Below, piece after piece: positions 25,313 through 34,408 of a stretch of DNA of 64,000 nt. Under the pieces are notes generated by a model. That model saw only the letters and a program-made list of their open reading frames with translations. It was not told the DNA's origin and ran no database searches. The DNA comes from Glycomyces sp040645615 (GTDB taxonomy: Bacteria > Actinomycetota > Actinomycetes > Mycobacteriales > Micromonosporaceae): the NCBI RefSeq assembly GCF_040645615.1, contig NZ_JBEYYO010000022.1:36023-100022 (forward strand). The letters are read 5' to 3'. Every line of letters starts with the position of its first letter. Position 1 is the first letter of the stretch. The position numbers were made by a program, and so were the translations under genes.

Positions 25313-26050
25313 TCAGTCCATGTTGTGGCCGCCGTTGACGGTGATCCGCTGCCCCGTCACGAACGCCGCGTCCCCCGAGACGAGGTAGGCCACCGCCCCC
25401 GCCACGTCCCCGGGCTCCCCGATGCGCCCCAGCGGCACCTCTGACAAATACCCGGCCAGGTCCGCGCTCGAAAGCTCCCCGTGCCGCTCCACCGGGATCC
25501 ACCCGGGCGCGACGAGGTTCACCGTAATGCCGTGCCGCCCGAGCTCCTTCGCCCACGTGCGGGTCAGGCCCCACTGCGCGCCCTTCGCGGCCGTGTACGC
25601 CGACATGCCCGGCAGCGACCGCTCGAACACGTCCGAGCCGATCTGCACCACCCGGCCGCCCCCGGCCGCGCGCATGTCCGGCAGGAACGCCTGCACCAGC
25701 AGTGTGGGGCTCTTCACGAAGAACACCAGCTGATCGAGATGGTCCTGCCACACCAGGTCCTCGACGGGCGCCTCGGGCTGCGGCCCGGTCGCGTTGCACA
25801 CCAGCACTTCCACCGGCCCGAGCCTGGAGCGGACCTCCTCGGCGAGCGACGCCACGCCCGCCTCGTCGGTGACGTCCGCGCCGAACGCCTCCGCCACCCC
25901 GCCTGCCGCCCGGATCTCGCCGACCACCCGCTCGGCCCCGTCCCGGCTCGCGGCGTAGTTCACGGCCACGGCGAACCCGTCGGCGGCCAACCGCCGGGCG
26001 ATGTGCGCGCCGAGCCCGCGCGACGCGCCGGTCACGAGTGCGACGGTCAT
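25313..26050 (-). CDS. SDR family oxidoreductase
   Basis: A 245-residue classical short-chain dehydrogenase. TGASRGLG (near residues 8-15) binds the cofactor, NATG replaces the usual NNAG at about residue 88, Ser in QIGSDVF and YTAAK give the catalytic Ser-Tyr-Lys, and APGWIPVE follows. The ending FVTGQRITVNGGHNMD is typical of FabG-like 3-oxoacyl reductases. Substrate cannot be assigned; pairing with a ROK sugar kinase suggests a sugar or sugar-alcohol. ATG 26050 is the conserved N-terminus and lies behind GGAGGTTCCC in the transcript. The long continuation upstream has no coding character. Confidence 0.87.
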   Translation of the reverse strand: MTVALVTGASRGLGAHIARRLAADGFAVAVNYAASRDGAERVVGEIRAAGGVAEAFGADVTDEAGVASLAEEVRSRLGPVEVLVCNATGPQPEAPVEDLVWQDHLDQLVFFVKSPTLLVQAFLPDMRAAGGGRVVQIGSDVFERSLPGMSAYTAAKGAQWGLTRTWAKELGRHGITVNLVAPGWIPVERHGELSSADLAGYLSEVPLGRIGEPGDVAGAVAYLVSGDAAFVTGQRITVNGGHNMD

Positions 26051-26186
26051 GGGAACCTCCGTTCGGGCGCGTCGGTCGCGCCGCCAGCAAGCATCCCAGC
26101 CCGCGCCGCCCGCCGCACCCGCCAGTCCAGGTGGTGGAACGGCACTCACCGAGCGAATGTCGTAGGGCCTCCCTATGCTCGTTCGC

Positions 26187-29100
26187 GTGAACCTGACTGA
26201 CACCCCCGAACGCCTCGAACTCCCCGAGTCCTGGCGCACGCATCTGCTCGACCGCCGCGGCTCCGGCACGCCGAAGCCGGTGACCATCGATCCCGAAGCG
26301 CCCCAAAGGCTCCGCGGCCTCATGGAGAAATGGGCCGACGCCTACGCACCGGCCGCCGCCCTGATCGAGAGCTCCGACCACCAGGACGCGGTCGTAGGTT
26401 GGGCCGAAGGCAAACCCGATCCGCTCGGCGCGGCCCTGACCTTCGCGATCCTCAAGCAGGTCATGCCCCGCAACATGGAATTCGACGACCTGACCGCCCG
26501 CGACGCGTGGATCACCGAGCACGGCCTCGAATTCGCCGTCCAGGCGTTCCTGGAACTGTTGTCCCACAACGTGTACTGGCGATCGAAGAGCCAGCGCTTC
26601 GAGGCGAGACTCACGATCCGCGAAGTGACCGGGTCCTGGGTCCCGCACCTCGCCTACCTGTTGAAGACGGCCGCGCCGATGCGCTCGCTGCTCGCGGGCC
26701 TGCCCGAAGCCGAGTACCTGCGGGTGCGGGACGCGCTCGCGCTCCGCAGGAGCAGCGACGGGTACAAGTTCCTGTCTGCGATGTTCATGCCCGACCAGGA
26801 GGACTGGGTGCGCGAGTCCTGCGCGATCCAGCGCACCCACTGGCGGCACGAGGCCGGCTCCGACCCGTTCTGGGCCGTCGCCCGCACCCGCGAGCACCTC
26901 GAACTCGCCGATGTCAAGCGCATGGACCTCAACGGCGACCCCGCGAGCCGCGTCCCGCTCGTAGTGGACGCGCTCGGCACCGACGCGTTCCCGATCCTGG
27001 TGGGCACCATCGAAGGCGAGAGCCGCCCGCCCGCCGACACCCGCGACCGCCTCTACGAGGCCCTGAGCCTGCTGCCCACCGACGAGGCGGTCGGCTACCT
27101 CCTGCGGGACCTCGCCGACCCGCATTCGATGATCGCCGCCCGGGCCGCCGCCAAGCGCTTCCCCGCCCGGACCCTCCGCGTCCTTGCCCAGACCGCCGCC
27201 TCGGCCCCCGCCCACGCCAAGGCCCGCCTCGCCGGATTCGCGAAGGCCAACGGCCTGTTGGAACTCGACGCGACCGAGACGGCCGTCGTGGAGGAACTGC
27301 TGGCCTCCACCCGCCACCACCCCGAGGCCGACGAACTCCCGGCGGCCTTCACCACCCCGCCCTGGACCGGCTTCGCCAAGCCCGTCGCGGGCCCCACCGG
27401 CCTCACCCCGCCGGTCATCGACGAACTCCGCTGGGCCCCAGGCGAGCAGGACGAGTGGCGCGAGCTCCCCGACGGCTACTGGTACAGCCGCGACGCCGCC
27501 TGGGACCGGGTCATGCCCGGCGACCCGAACCCGAAGCACTACGCCTTCCCCGAGTTCCTCGCCTACGCCGACGAGTCCCGGGCCCGGCCCGCGCTGGCGC
27601 TGTGGGACGGATCGGTCTCCCCCTACGTCCATCACCCGGCCACGATCGGCGCGCTGCTCGCGCGCTTCGGCGACGAGGCCGCCGCGCGGGTCCTGGCGCT
27701 CATCAAGAAGAAGCCCTCGCTGCGGGTCTACACGCTGCCGTTCGTGAACCTCGACGTGGCCCGCATGGCCGCCGACTGGGTCGCCCGCTCTCGGGTCGAC
27801 CGGGCCACCGGTCAGGCCTGGCTCCAGCGCCACGCGACCGACGCCGTGGCCCTGCTCGTCCCCGACGCCGTCGGCAAGCCCGGCCGACCCCGCCAGGTGG
27901 CCGAAGCGGCGTTGCGGCACCTCGCGATCAAGCACCGCGAACTCGTGCGCGAAGGCGCGGCCTCATACGGGGAGGCCGCGCTCGCGGCCGTGGACGCGGT
28001 ACTCGACGCAGACCCGCTCGACCCGCGCGTGCCCCGCGTCCCCAAACCTCCGGCGTGGGCCGACCCGGCGATGCTCCCGCAGGTGCTCCTGAAGGGACGA
28101 ACGGCGGCACTGCCCGACGCGGCGGTGCGACTCCTGTTGACCGCCTTGGCCTTGGACGACTCCGAGCGGCCCTACGCGGGGGTCGACGTGCTCGCGGCCG
28201 AGTGCGACCCCGACTCGCTCACGGCCTTCTCGTGGGGCCTGTTCGAGCTGTGGACCTCCTCGGGTTCGCCCACGAAGGACGGTTGGGCGTTCGACCAGTT
28301 GCGGCGCTTCGCCGACGACGACACGGTGCGGCGCCTGACCGCGCTCATCCGCGAGTGGCCCGGCCGCAGCCAGAGCCGCAAGTCCGTGCGGGGCCTTGAG
28401 ATCCTCGGCCGCATCGGCACCGAGGACGCGCTGCGCGCGGTGCAGTCGATCGCCGGGAACGCGAAGTTCAAGTCGCTCAAGAAGACCGCCGCGGCCCAGA
28501 TCGAGATCATCGCCGAGCGGCTCGAACTGACCTTGGACGAACTCGCCGACCGCCTGGTGCCGGACTTCGGGCTCGGCGCTGAAGCGGCGATGGTGCTCGA
28601 CTACGGTCCCCGTTCGTTCACGATCAAGTTCGACGAGAGCTTGAAGCCGTACCTGTTGGACGAGAAGGGCAAGCGCCGCGCGAGCGCCCCGAAGCCCGCC
28701 GCGAAGGACGACCCGGAGCTCGCGCAGCGCTCCTACGAGCGGTTCGCGGCCCTCCGCAAGGACGTCAAGGCCACCTCGGCCGAGCAGGTCAAGCGCTTCG
28801 AAGCGGCCATGACGGCCCGGCGAGCCTGGGGCGCGGCCGACTTCCAGCGGTTCGTGGTCGACCACCCGCTGGTCTGGCAGCTCTCCAGCCGTCTCGTGTG
28901 GGAGACCACTGTGGATGGACAGGCGCGGAGTTTCCGTCTCGCCGAGGACCGCACCCTCGCCGATGCCGAGGACGACCCGTTCGAGCTGCCCGAAGGCGCC
29001 GAGATCCGCCTGGCCCACCCGATCACGCTCGGCTCCGAAGCGGTCGAGGCCTGGTCGACCGTGTTCGCCGACTACGAGATCCTGCAACCGTTCGACCAGC

Positions 29101-29438
29101 TCGCCCGCCCCGCCTTCACACTGTCCGAACAGGATCGCATCGCCGGTCGCCTGCATCGGTTCGAGGCCGAGAAGGTCAGCGGCGGCGCGATCGTGGGCCT
29201 GATGAAGCGCGGCTGGCAGTACGGACAGCCCAAGGGCCACAAGGGCACCCACGCGGTCTACCTCGAACTGCCCGGCGAGTCGTTCCTGATCGTCGACACC
29301 GTTCCCGGGGTCTATCCCGGCTACGGCGATCAAGGTGACCACCGCGTCGAGATCACGTTCCGCGGCTCGGAGTCGATCGACCCGGTGACGCTCTCCGAGG
29401 CGCTCTACACCGTGGCCCGCCTGACCCACACGGTCTGA
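26187..29438 (+). CDS. Very large DUF4132-like protein
   Basis: A 1083-residue cytoplasmic protein, mainly alpha-helical, with HEAT-like stretches in the middle (for example DEAVGYLLRDLADPHSMIAARAAAKRF and LEILGRIGTEDALRAVQSIAG) and a C-terminal region from about residue 850 containing FEAAMTARRAWGAADFQRFV, WQLSSRLVW and FDQLARPAF. These match the DUF4132/MolR type of protein, whose role is unknown. Start: TATGCT at 26174-26179 lies 7 nt before GTG 26187, so the in-frame ATG 26175 is inside the -10 box and is unlikely to be used. The gene stands alone, with a terminator hairpin right after it, and diverges from the SDR gene. Confidence 0.75.
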   Translation: MNLTDTPERLELPESWRTHLLDRRGSGTPKPVTIDPEAPQRLRGLMEKWADAYAPAAALIESSDHQDAVVGWAEGKPDPLGAALTFAILKQVMPRNMEFDDLTARDAWITEHGLEFAVQAFLELLSHNVYWRSKSQRFEARLTIREVTGSWVPHLAYLLKTAAPMRSLLAGLPEAEYLRVRDALALRRSSDGYKFLSAMFMPDQEDWVRESCAIQRTHWRHEAGSDPFWAVARTREHLELADVKRMDLNGDPASRVPLVVDALGTDAFPILVGTIEGESRPPADTRDRLYEALSLLPTDEAVGYLLRDLADPHSMIAARAAAKRFPARTLRVLAQTAASAPAHAKARLAGFAKANGLLELDATETAVVEELLASTRHHPEADELPAAFTTPPWTGFAKPVAGPTGLTPPVIDELRWAPGEQDEWRELPDGYWYSRDAAWDRVMPGDPNPKHYAFPEFLAYADESRARPALALWDGSVSPYVHHPATIGALLARFGDEAAARVLALIKKKPSLRVYTLPFVNLDVARMAADWVARSRVDRATGQAWLQRHATDAVALLVPDAVGKPGRPRQVAEAALRHLAIKHRELVREGAASYGEAALAAVDAVLDADPLDPRVPRVPKPPAWADPAMLPQVLLKGRTAALPDAAVRLLLTALALDDSERPYAGVDVLAAECDPDSLTAFSWGLFELWTSSGSPTKDGWAFDQLRRFADDDTVRRLTALIREWPGRSQSRKSVRGLEILGRIGTEDALRAVQSIAGNAKFKSLKKTAAAQIEIIAERLELTLDELADRLVPDFGLGAEAAMVLDYGPRSFTIKFDESLKPYLLDEKGKRRASAPKPAAKDDPELAQRSYERFAALRKDVKATSAEQVKRFEAAMTARRAWGAADFQRFVVDHPLVWQLSSRLVWETTVDGQARSFRLAEDRTLADAEDDPFELPEGAEIRLAHPITLGSEAVEAWSTVFADYEILQPFDQLARPAFTLSEQDRIAGRLHRFEAEKVSGGAIVGLMKRGWQYGQPKGHKGTHAVYLELPGESFLIVDTVPGVYPGYGDQGDHRVEITFRGSESIDPVTLSEALYTVARLTHTV

Positions 29439-29443
29439 TGCGT

Positions 29444-29471
29444 CGCGGCCCCTGGGAAACCGGGGGCCGCG
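29444..29471. terminator. Bidirectional hairpin between DUF4132-like gene and ROK repressor gene
   Basis: A 12-bp stem with one G-T pair (29444-29455 with 29460-29471) directly after the DUF4132-like stop and 5 nt from the ROK gene stop. Confidence 0.7.
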
Positions 29472-29475
29472 GCCG

Positions 29476-30696
29476 TCAGGCGGCCTCGCCGGCGATCAGG
29501 CCGTCGAGCCGGGACGGGTCGAGCGCGTGCTCGATGACCATGACGCCCGCGCCGATCGCGCCGCTCGACTCGCCGGTGCGGGCCGCCGCGATGCGCAGGT
29601 GCCCGGTGGCCAGCGGCAGCGACCGCTGGTAGATCACCTCGCGCACCCCGGCGATGAGATGGTCGCCCGCGAGCGCGAGGGACCCCCCGATGACGATGAT
29701 CGAGGGGTTGAAGAAGTTCACCGCCCCGGCCAGGACCTCGCCGATGTCCCTGCCCGCCTGGCGGATCAGTTGCAGCGCCGGGACGGACCCGGCGCGGGCG
29801 TGCTCGACCACGTCGATCGAACCGCGCGCGGGGGTGCCCTGCGCGGTGAGCGCGGCCGCGATCGCCGCGCCGGAGGCCACCGCTTCGAGGCACCCGGTGT
29901 TGCCGCAGCGGCATTGGGCGTCGTCGGCCCCGGCGACGCGGATGTGCCCCATGTCCCCGGCCGCGCCTTGCGCGCCCCGGTAGACCTGGCCGCTGGCGAT
30001 GATCCCGCACCCGATCCCGGTGGCGGCCTTGATGAACAGCAGGTGCTCGTGTTCGGGCCAGGCGGTGAAGTGCTCGCCGAGGGCCATGATGTTCACGTCG
30101 TTGTCGACCAGCACCGGCACGCCGAGGCGCTCGCTCACGTAGGCGGGCACGTCGAAGCCGTCCCAGCCGGGCATGATCGGCGGATTGACCGCGCGCCCGG
30201 TGGAGTGCTCGACCGGCCCGGGCAGCCCGATGCCGATGCCGAGCAGGTCGCCGTGGGGCCGCTCGGCCGAGTCGAGGATCTTGCGGCTCGCCTCGACCAC
30301 CCAGTCCAGCACCGGCTTCGGGCCGAGCGCGATGTCTATGTCCGCATTGGATGCGGCCAGGACCGTCCCGGCGAGGTCGGTGACGGCCAGCCGCGCGTGG
30401 GTCGCGCCGAGGTCGGCGCCGATCACGATGCGCGCGGCGGGGTTGAACGCGAACGTGGCCGGGGGCCGCCCGCCGGTCGAGGCGGTCTCCCCGCTGGGGG
30501 CGATGAGCCCGGCGGCCAGGAGGGCGTCGACCCGGCCGGTGACGGTCGAGCGGGCGAGACCGGTGATCGCGGCGAGCTCGGATCGCGTGCGGGGCACGCC
30601 GTCTCGCAGGAGCTGGAGCAGCGTCCCGGCTCCCGGCGCGGGCGCCACGCGGCGGCGCGAGCTCGAATCATCTGTCACTTCACTAGTGAAGCACAC
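29476..30696 (-). CDS. ROK family transcriptional repressor of sugar regulon
   Basis: A 406-residue repressor. Residues about 20-85 form a winged helix-turn-helix (TRSELAAITGLARSTVTGRVDALLAAGLI), and about 90-400 a ROK sugar-binding fold with GADLGATHARLAV, the sugar loop GPVEHSTGRAVNPP and the zinc motif GHIRVAGADDAQCRCGNTGCLE. It is divergent from a sugar ABC transporter/dehydrogenase operon, which it probably represses until the sugar or its phosphate binds. The start is uncertain: GTG 30696 and GTG 30678 are in frame; the palindrome CTTCACTAGTGAAG (30678-30691) lies between, so an operator would overlap the 5' end if the earlier start is used. Confidence 0.9.
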   Translation of the reverse strand: MCFTSEVTDDSSSRRRVAPAPGAGTLLQLLRDGVPRTRSELAAITGLARSTVTGRVDALLAAGLIAPSGETASTGGRPPATFAFNPAARIVIGADLGATHARLAVTDLAGTVLAASNADIDIALGPKPVLDWVVEASRKILDSAERPHGDLLGIGIGLPGPVEHSTGRAVNPPIMPGWDGFDVPAYVSERLGVPVLVDNDVNIMALGEHFTAWPEHEHLLFIKAATGIGCGIIASGQVYRGAQGAAGDMGHIRVAGADDAQCRCGNTGCLEAVASGAAIAAALTAQGTPARGSIDVVEHARAGSVPALQLIRQAGRDIGEVLAGAVNFFNPSIIVIGGSLALAGDHLIAGVREVIYQRSLPLATGHLRIAAARTGESSGAIGAGVMVIEHALDPSRLDGLIAGEAA

Positions 30697-30738
30697 CGGT
30701 TTCGACGGCCTGATGTCATAACTGTTTCATAACATGAA
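30678..30738. promoter_or_regulatory. Candidate operators of the ROK regulon
   Basis: Two perfect palindromes lie in the divergent intergenic region: CTTCACTAGTGAAG at 30678-30691, by the repressor start, and TTCAT-AAC-ATGAA at 30726-30738, just upstream of the -35 region (TTGTGT, 30749-30754) of the transport operon. They differ in sequence, so they may serve different regulators or one may be coincidental. A leftward -10 TATGAC (30715-30720 on the opposite strand) lies between them. Confidence 0.5.
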
Positions 30739-30748
30739 CAACTTTTGC

Positions 30749-30778
30749 TTGTGTTCCGACAGAAGTCTCCTCTACGGT
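30749..30778 (+). promoter_or_regulatory. Promoter of sugar operon (leaderless)
   Basis: TTGTGT at 30749-30754, an 18-nt spacer and TACGGT at 30773-30778. The -10 box ends 6 nt before ATG 30785, so transcription would begin at or next to the start codon; no ribosome-binding site is present. Confidence 0.55.
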
Positions 30779-30784
30779 TCTCGT

Positions 30785-31885
30785 ATGGCTTACGTCACGG
30801 ACACTCGGCCGCGGACCTATCGGGCCGCCATCGTCGGCACCGGCTTCATGGGGCGGGTGCACTCCCACGCCATCGCCGTGGCCGGCGGCTCGGTCGCCGG
30901 GATCGCCGGGTCCACCCCCGAACGCGCGCTCGAAGCCGCCGCCTCGCTGCGCGCCGAAGCGGTCTTCGAGGACCTCGCCGACCTCATCGACGCCGCCGAC
31001 GTGGTCCACGTCTGCGTCCCCAACCACCTCCACGCCCCGATCGCCTTGGCCGCCATAGCGGCCGGGAAGCACGTCGTGTGCGAGAAGCCCCTCGCCACCG
31101 ACGCGGCCACCGCCCGCGCCATGACCGAGGCCGCCGCCGAAGCGGGCGTGGTGGCCGCCGTGCCCTTCGTCTACCGCTTCCACCCGATGGTCCGCGAGGC
31201 CCGCGCCCGCGTCGCCGCCGGGCAGATCGGACGCCTCACCCTCGCGCACGGCTCCTACCTCCAGGACTGGCTCCTGCGTCCCGGCGACGACAACTGGCGC
31301 GTCGACGCCGACAAGGGCGGCGCGCTCCGCGCCTTCGGCGACATCGGCTCCCACTGGTGCGACCTCCTCGAATTCGTCACCGGCGACCGCATCACCGCCG
31401 TCTCGGCCCAGCTCTCCACCGCCAACCGCCGCCGCTCAGGACGCGACGTCTCCACTGAGGACATCGTCACGCTCCAGTTCGCCACCGCCGCAGGCATGGT
31501 CGGGAGCACCGTCATCAGCCAAGTTTCCGCCGGACGCAAAAACCGGCTCCTCTTGGAGATCTCCGGCACCGAGGAAACCCTCTCCTTCGACCAGGAGCAG
31601 CCCGAGACCCTCTGGGTCGGCGGCCGCGACCGCAGCGCAGTCCTCATGAGGGACCCCGACCACCTCGCCCCCGACGCCGCCCGCCTCGCCCGCGTCCCGG
31701 CCGGGCACCCCCAGGGCTACCAGGACTGCTTCAACGCGTTCGTGGCCGACACCCACGCCGCCATCGGCGGCCAGACCCCCGACGGCCTCCCCGTCTTCGC
31801 CGACGGCCTGCGCGCCGCCCGCCTCGCCGAAGCCGTCGCCGACTCCGCCCGCACCCGCGACTGGACCGAGGTGCCCCATGACTGA
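30785..31885 (+). CDS. Gfo/Idh/MocA family sugar dehydrogenase
   Basis: A 366-residue NAD(P)-dependent oxidoreductase. The N-terminal Rossmann domain has AAIVGTGFMGRVHSHAI and VHVCVPNHLHAPIALAAIAAGKHVVCEKPLA, where EKP carries the conserved Lys. The C-terminal domain has GGALRAFGDIGSHWCDLLEFV with the catalytic His. Such enzymes oxidise inositols, glucosides and other sugars. First gene of a tightly packed operon: its stop overlaps the ATPase start (ATGACTGA). The in-frame sequence upstream of ATG 30785 covers promoter elements and is not coding. Likely substrate is the sugar imported by the following transporter or its oxidation product. Confidence 0.9.
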   Translation: MAYVTDTRPRTYRAAIVGTGFMGRVHSHAIAVAGGSVAGIAGSTPERALEAAASLRAEAVFEDLADLIDAADVVHVCVPNHLHAPIALAAIAAGKHVVCEKPLATDAATARAMTEAAAEAGVVAAVPFVYRFHPMVREARARVAAGQIGRLTLAHGSYLQDWLLRPGDDNWRVDADKGGALRAFGDIGSHWCDLLEFVTGDRITAVSAQLSTANRRRSGRDVSTEDIVTLQFATAAGMVGSTVISQVSAGRKNRLLLEISGTEETLSFDQEQPETLWVGGRDRSAVLMRDPDHLAPDAARLARVPAGHPQGYQDCFNAFVADTHAAIGGQTPDGLPVFADGLRAARLAEAVADSARTRDWTEVPHD

Positions 31886-33362
31886 ACCACTGCTCGACAT
31901 GCAGGGCATCGGGAAAGCCTTCCTCGGCGTCCAGGTGCTCTCCTCAGTGGACCTCCGCATCGAACCCGGAGAAGTCCACGCGCTGGTGGGGGAGAACGGC
32001 GCCGGCAAGTCCACCTTGATGAAGATCCTCGCCGGCGTCCACGCCCCGGACGCGGGCACCGTCGAGCTGGGCGGCCGCGCCGTCTCCTTCACCCACCCGC
32101 TCCAGGCCCAGCACGCCGGGATCGCCTCGGTCTTCCAGGAATTCAACCTCCTGCCCGAGCTCACCGTGGCCGAGAACGTCCACCTCGGACGCGAACCGCG
32201 CCGCCGCGGCCTCCTGGACCGCCGCCGGATGGCCCTGCGCACCAAGGAGATCCTCGACGACCTCGGGGTCGACGACCTCGCGCCCACCGCCAAGGTCGGC
32301 ACGCTCTCGGTCGCCCACCAGCAGATCACCGAGATCGCCAAGGCCCTCTCCCAGGGGGCCGACCTCATCTGCATGGACGAGCCCACCGCCGCCCTCGCCG
32401 ACGCCGAGGTCGAGATGCTCTACCGCCTCGTCAGGCGCCTCCAAGAGCGCGGCGTCGCGGTCCTCTACGTCTCCCACCGCCTCCGCGAGATCTTCGACCT
32501 GTGCGACCGCATCACCGTCCTCAAGGACGGCCGCCTCGTCACGAGCGTCGACACCGCCGAGATCACCCCCGACGACCTCGTCACCCTCATGGTCGGCCGC
32601 CGCATCGAAGCGGTCTTCCCCGAACGCCTCCCCGGCACCGAGACCGGCGAGGTCCGGCTCAAAGTGGACGGCGGCGGCAACGACTACGTCGACGGCGTCG
32701 ACCTCGAAGTCCGCGCCGGAGAGATCGTCGGCCTCGCCGGGCTCCAGGGCTCGGGCCGCACCGAGATCGCCGAAGCGCTCTTCGGCATCAACCCCTTCAC
32801 CCGCGGCAGCCTCGAAGTCGACGGCAAGCCGATCCGGATCACCGGGCCCCGCAAGGCCATCGCCGCCGGGATCGCCCTGGTCACCGAGGACCGCAAGGCC
32901 GAAGGCCTGGCCCTGGGACAGTCCGTGCGGGCCAACGCCCGCATGGTCCTCGACGGCAACCGCCGCACCCACTCCCGCAAGCGACTGGGCCGCATCTCAG
33001 GCCTCCTGAGCAGCCTCGACCTCGTCGCCCGCGGCGAGGACCAGGAAGTGCGGTTCCTCTCCGGCGGCAACCAGCAGAAGGTCGTCGTCGCCAAATGGCT
33101 CGCCGCCGAACCCGGCGTGATCGTCCTCGACGAACCCACCCGCGGCATCGACGTCGGCGCCAAGCACAAGCTCTACTCGGTCATCCGCGAACTCGCCGCC
33201 GAAGGCCTCGCGGTCGTCCTCATCGCCTCCGAACTCATCGAGGTCATCGGCCTGGCCGACCGCATCGTGGTCCTCCACGACGGCCAGATCTCCGGCGAAC
33301 TCCCCGGCGGCGCAACCGAACAGCAGGTCATGGCGTACGCCACCGGAAGAAGGCCCGCATGA
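31878..33362 (+). CDS. Sugar ABC transporter ATP-binding protein (RbsA/MglA type)
   Basis: A 494-residue protein with two fused ABC domains. The first (about 1-240) has Walker A GENGAGKST, a signature reading LSVAHQQ, Walker B LICMDEPTAAL and the H-loop SHRL. The second (about 255-490) has a degenerate Walker A GLQGSGRTE, signature LSGGNQQK and Walker B VIVLDEPTRGID. This one-active, one-degenerate layout is standard for monosaccharide importers. It overlaps its neighbours on both sides (8 nt and ATGA), giving translational coupling. It energises the two permeases that follow. Confidence 0.95.
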   Translation: MTEPLLDMQGIGKAFLGVQVLSSVDLRIEPGEVHALVGENGAGKSTLMKILAGVHAPDAGTVELGGRAVSFTHPLQAQHAGIASVFQEFNLLPELTVAENVHLGREPRRRGLLDRRRMALRTKEILDDLGVDDLAPTAKVGTLSVAHQQITEIAKALSQGADLICMDEPTAALADAEVEMLYRLVRRLQERGVAVLYVSHRLREIFDLCDRITVLKDGRLVTSVDTAEITPDDLVTLMVGRRIEAVFPERLPGTETGEVRLKVDGGGNDYVDGVDLEVRAGEIVGLAGLQGSGRTEIAEALFGINPFTRGSLEVDGKPIRITGPRKAIAAGIALVTEDRKAEGLALGQSVRANARMVLDGNRRTHSRKRLGRISGLLSSLDLVARGEDQEVRFLSGGNQQKVVVAKWLAAEPGVIVLDEPTRGIDVGAKHKLYSVIRELAAEGLAVVLIASELIEVIGLADRIVVLHDGQISGELPGGATEQQVMAYATGRRPA

Positions 33363-34408
33363 AACCCCTCCTGCGAGCCACCCCGCGGCTCGACACCACC
33401 GCCCTGATCTACCTCGCGCTCGCCGGGGTCCTCGCCGTGGGCGCGGTGGCCGTCGCCGCGGGCGGCAAGAACCTCTTCAGCACCGCGAACCTGGTCGACA
33501 TGCTCACCCGCACCAGCCTCACCGGGTTCCTCGCCATCGGCATGACCCTGGTGATCCTGTGCCGCTCGCTCGACCTCTCGGTGGGCTACACGGCCGCGCT
33601 CTCCAGCCTCGTCGCGGCCACCACCATGGACGGCGACGTGGGCCGCATCCCGCTCGCCGTCGGCGCGGTCCTGCTCGTCTCGGGACTCATCGGCGCCGCC
33701 AACGGCACCATCGTGGCCTACCTGAAGGTCAACCCGTTCATCGCGACCCTCGGCACCGGCCTGATCATCAAGGGCTACCTCGACACCCAGTACAAGGGCC
33801 CCGCCGGGGACGTGCCCGCCGTGTTCCAGCAGTTCGGGTACACCCGCATCGGGTTCATCCCCGTCTCGGCGCTGGTGATGCTCGCGCTCGCCGCAGCCGC
33901 GATCTGGTTCCTGCGCTCGACGAGGACCGGCCACCACATGTACGCCGTCGGCGGCGACACCGAGGTCGCGCGGATGTCCGGCATCCGCACCGGCCGCGTC
34001 CTGGTCGCCGCCCACGTCCTGTGCGCCATGTTCGCCGGGGTCGCCGGGCTGCTCCTGGCCGCGCGCTTCGGCACCGGCTCGGCCGAGGCCTACACCAACC
34101 TCTACGAGCTCGACGCGATCGCCGCGGTCGTACTCGGCGGCACGCTCCTGTTGGGCGGCAAGGGAGGCGTGGCCGGAACCGTGGCGGGCGTGCTGATCCT
34201 GGCCGTGCTCGACACCGTGTTCAACGTGATGCAGATCGACCCGTTCGCCAAGGACGTGCTGCGCGGCGCGGTGATCATCACCGCCGTGGCGATCTACGCC
34301 CGCCGCCAACTCGACCGCACCGCCCGCCGGCCCCGCTTCAAGCTCGCGGGCTCGGCACCGACCCCGCCCGACACCATCCGCGACTCCCGGGAAGTGAAGC
34401 CGTCATGA
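33359..34408 (+). CDS. Sugar ABC transporter permease 1 (RbsC-like)
   Basis: A 349-residue membrane protein with 8-10 hydrophobic segments. CRSLDLSVGYTAALSS, ANGTIVAYLKVNPFIATLGT and VVLGGTLLLGGKGGVAGTVAGVLIL are the conserved motifs of the RbsC/XylH permeases. ATG 33359 overlaps the ATPase stop (ATGA), although the frame is open further upstream as a shadow of the ATPase gene. The hydrophilic C-terminal tail of about 30 residues is rich in Arg and Pro. It is paired with a second, different permease, so the transporter probably works as a heterodimer rather than the usual RbsC homodimer. Confidence 0.93.
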   Translation: MKPLLRATPRLDTTALIYLALAGVLAVGAVAVAAGGKNLFSTANLVDMLTRTSLTGFLAIGMTLVILCRSLDLSVGYTAALSSLVAATTMDGDVGRIPLAVGAVLLVSGLIGAANGTIVAYLKVNPFIATLGTGLIIKGYLDTQYKGPAGDVPAVFQQFGYTRIGFIPVSALVMLALAAAAIWFLRSTRTGHHMYAVGGDTEVARMSGIRTGRVLVAAHVLCAMFAGVAGLLLAARFGTGSAEAYTNLYELDAIAAVVLGGTLLLGGKGGVAGTVAGVLILAVLDTVFNVMQIDPFAKDVLRGAVIITAVAIYARRQLDRTARRPRFKLAGSAPTPPDTIRDSREVKPS

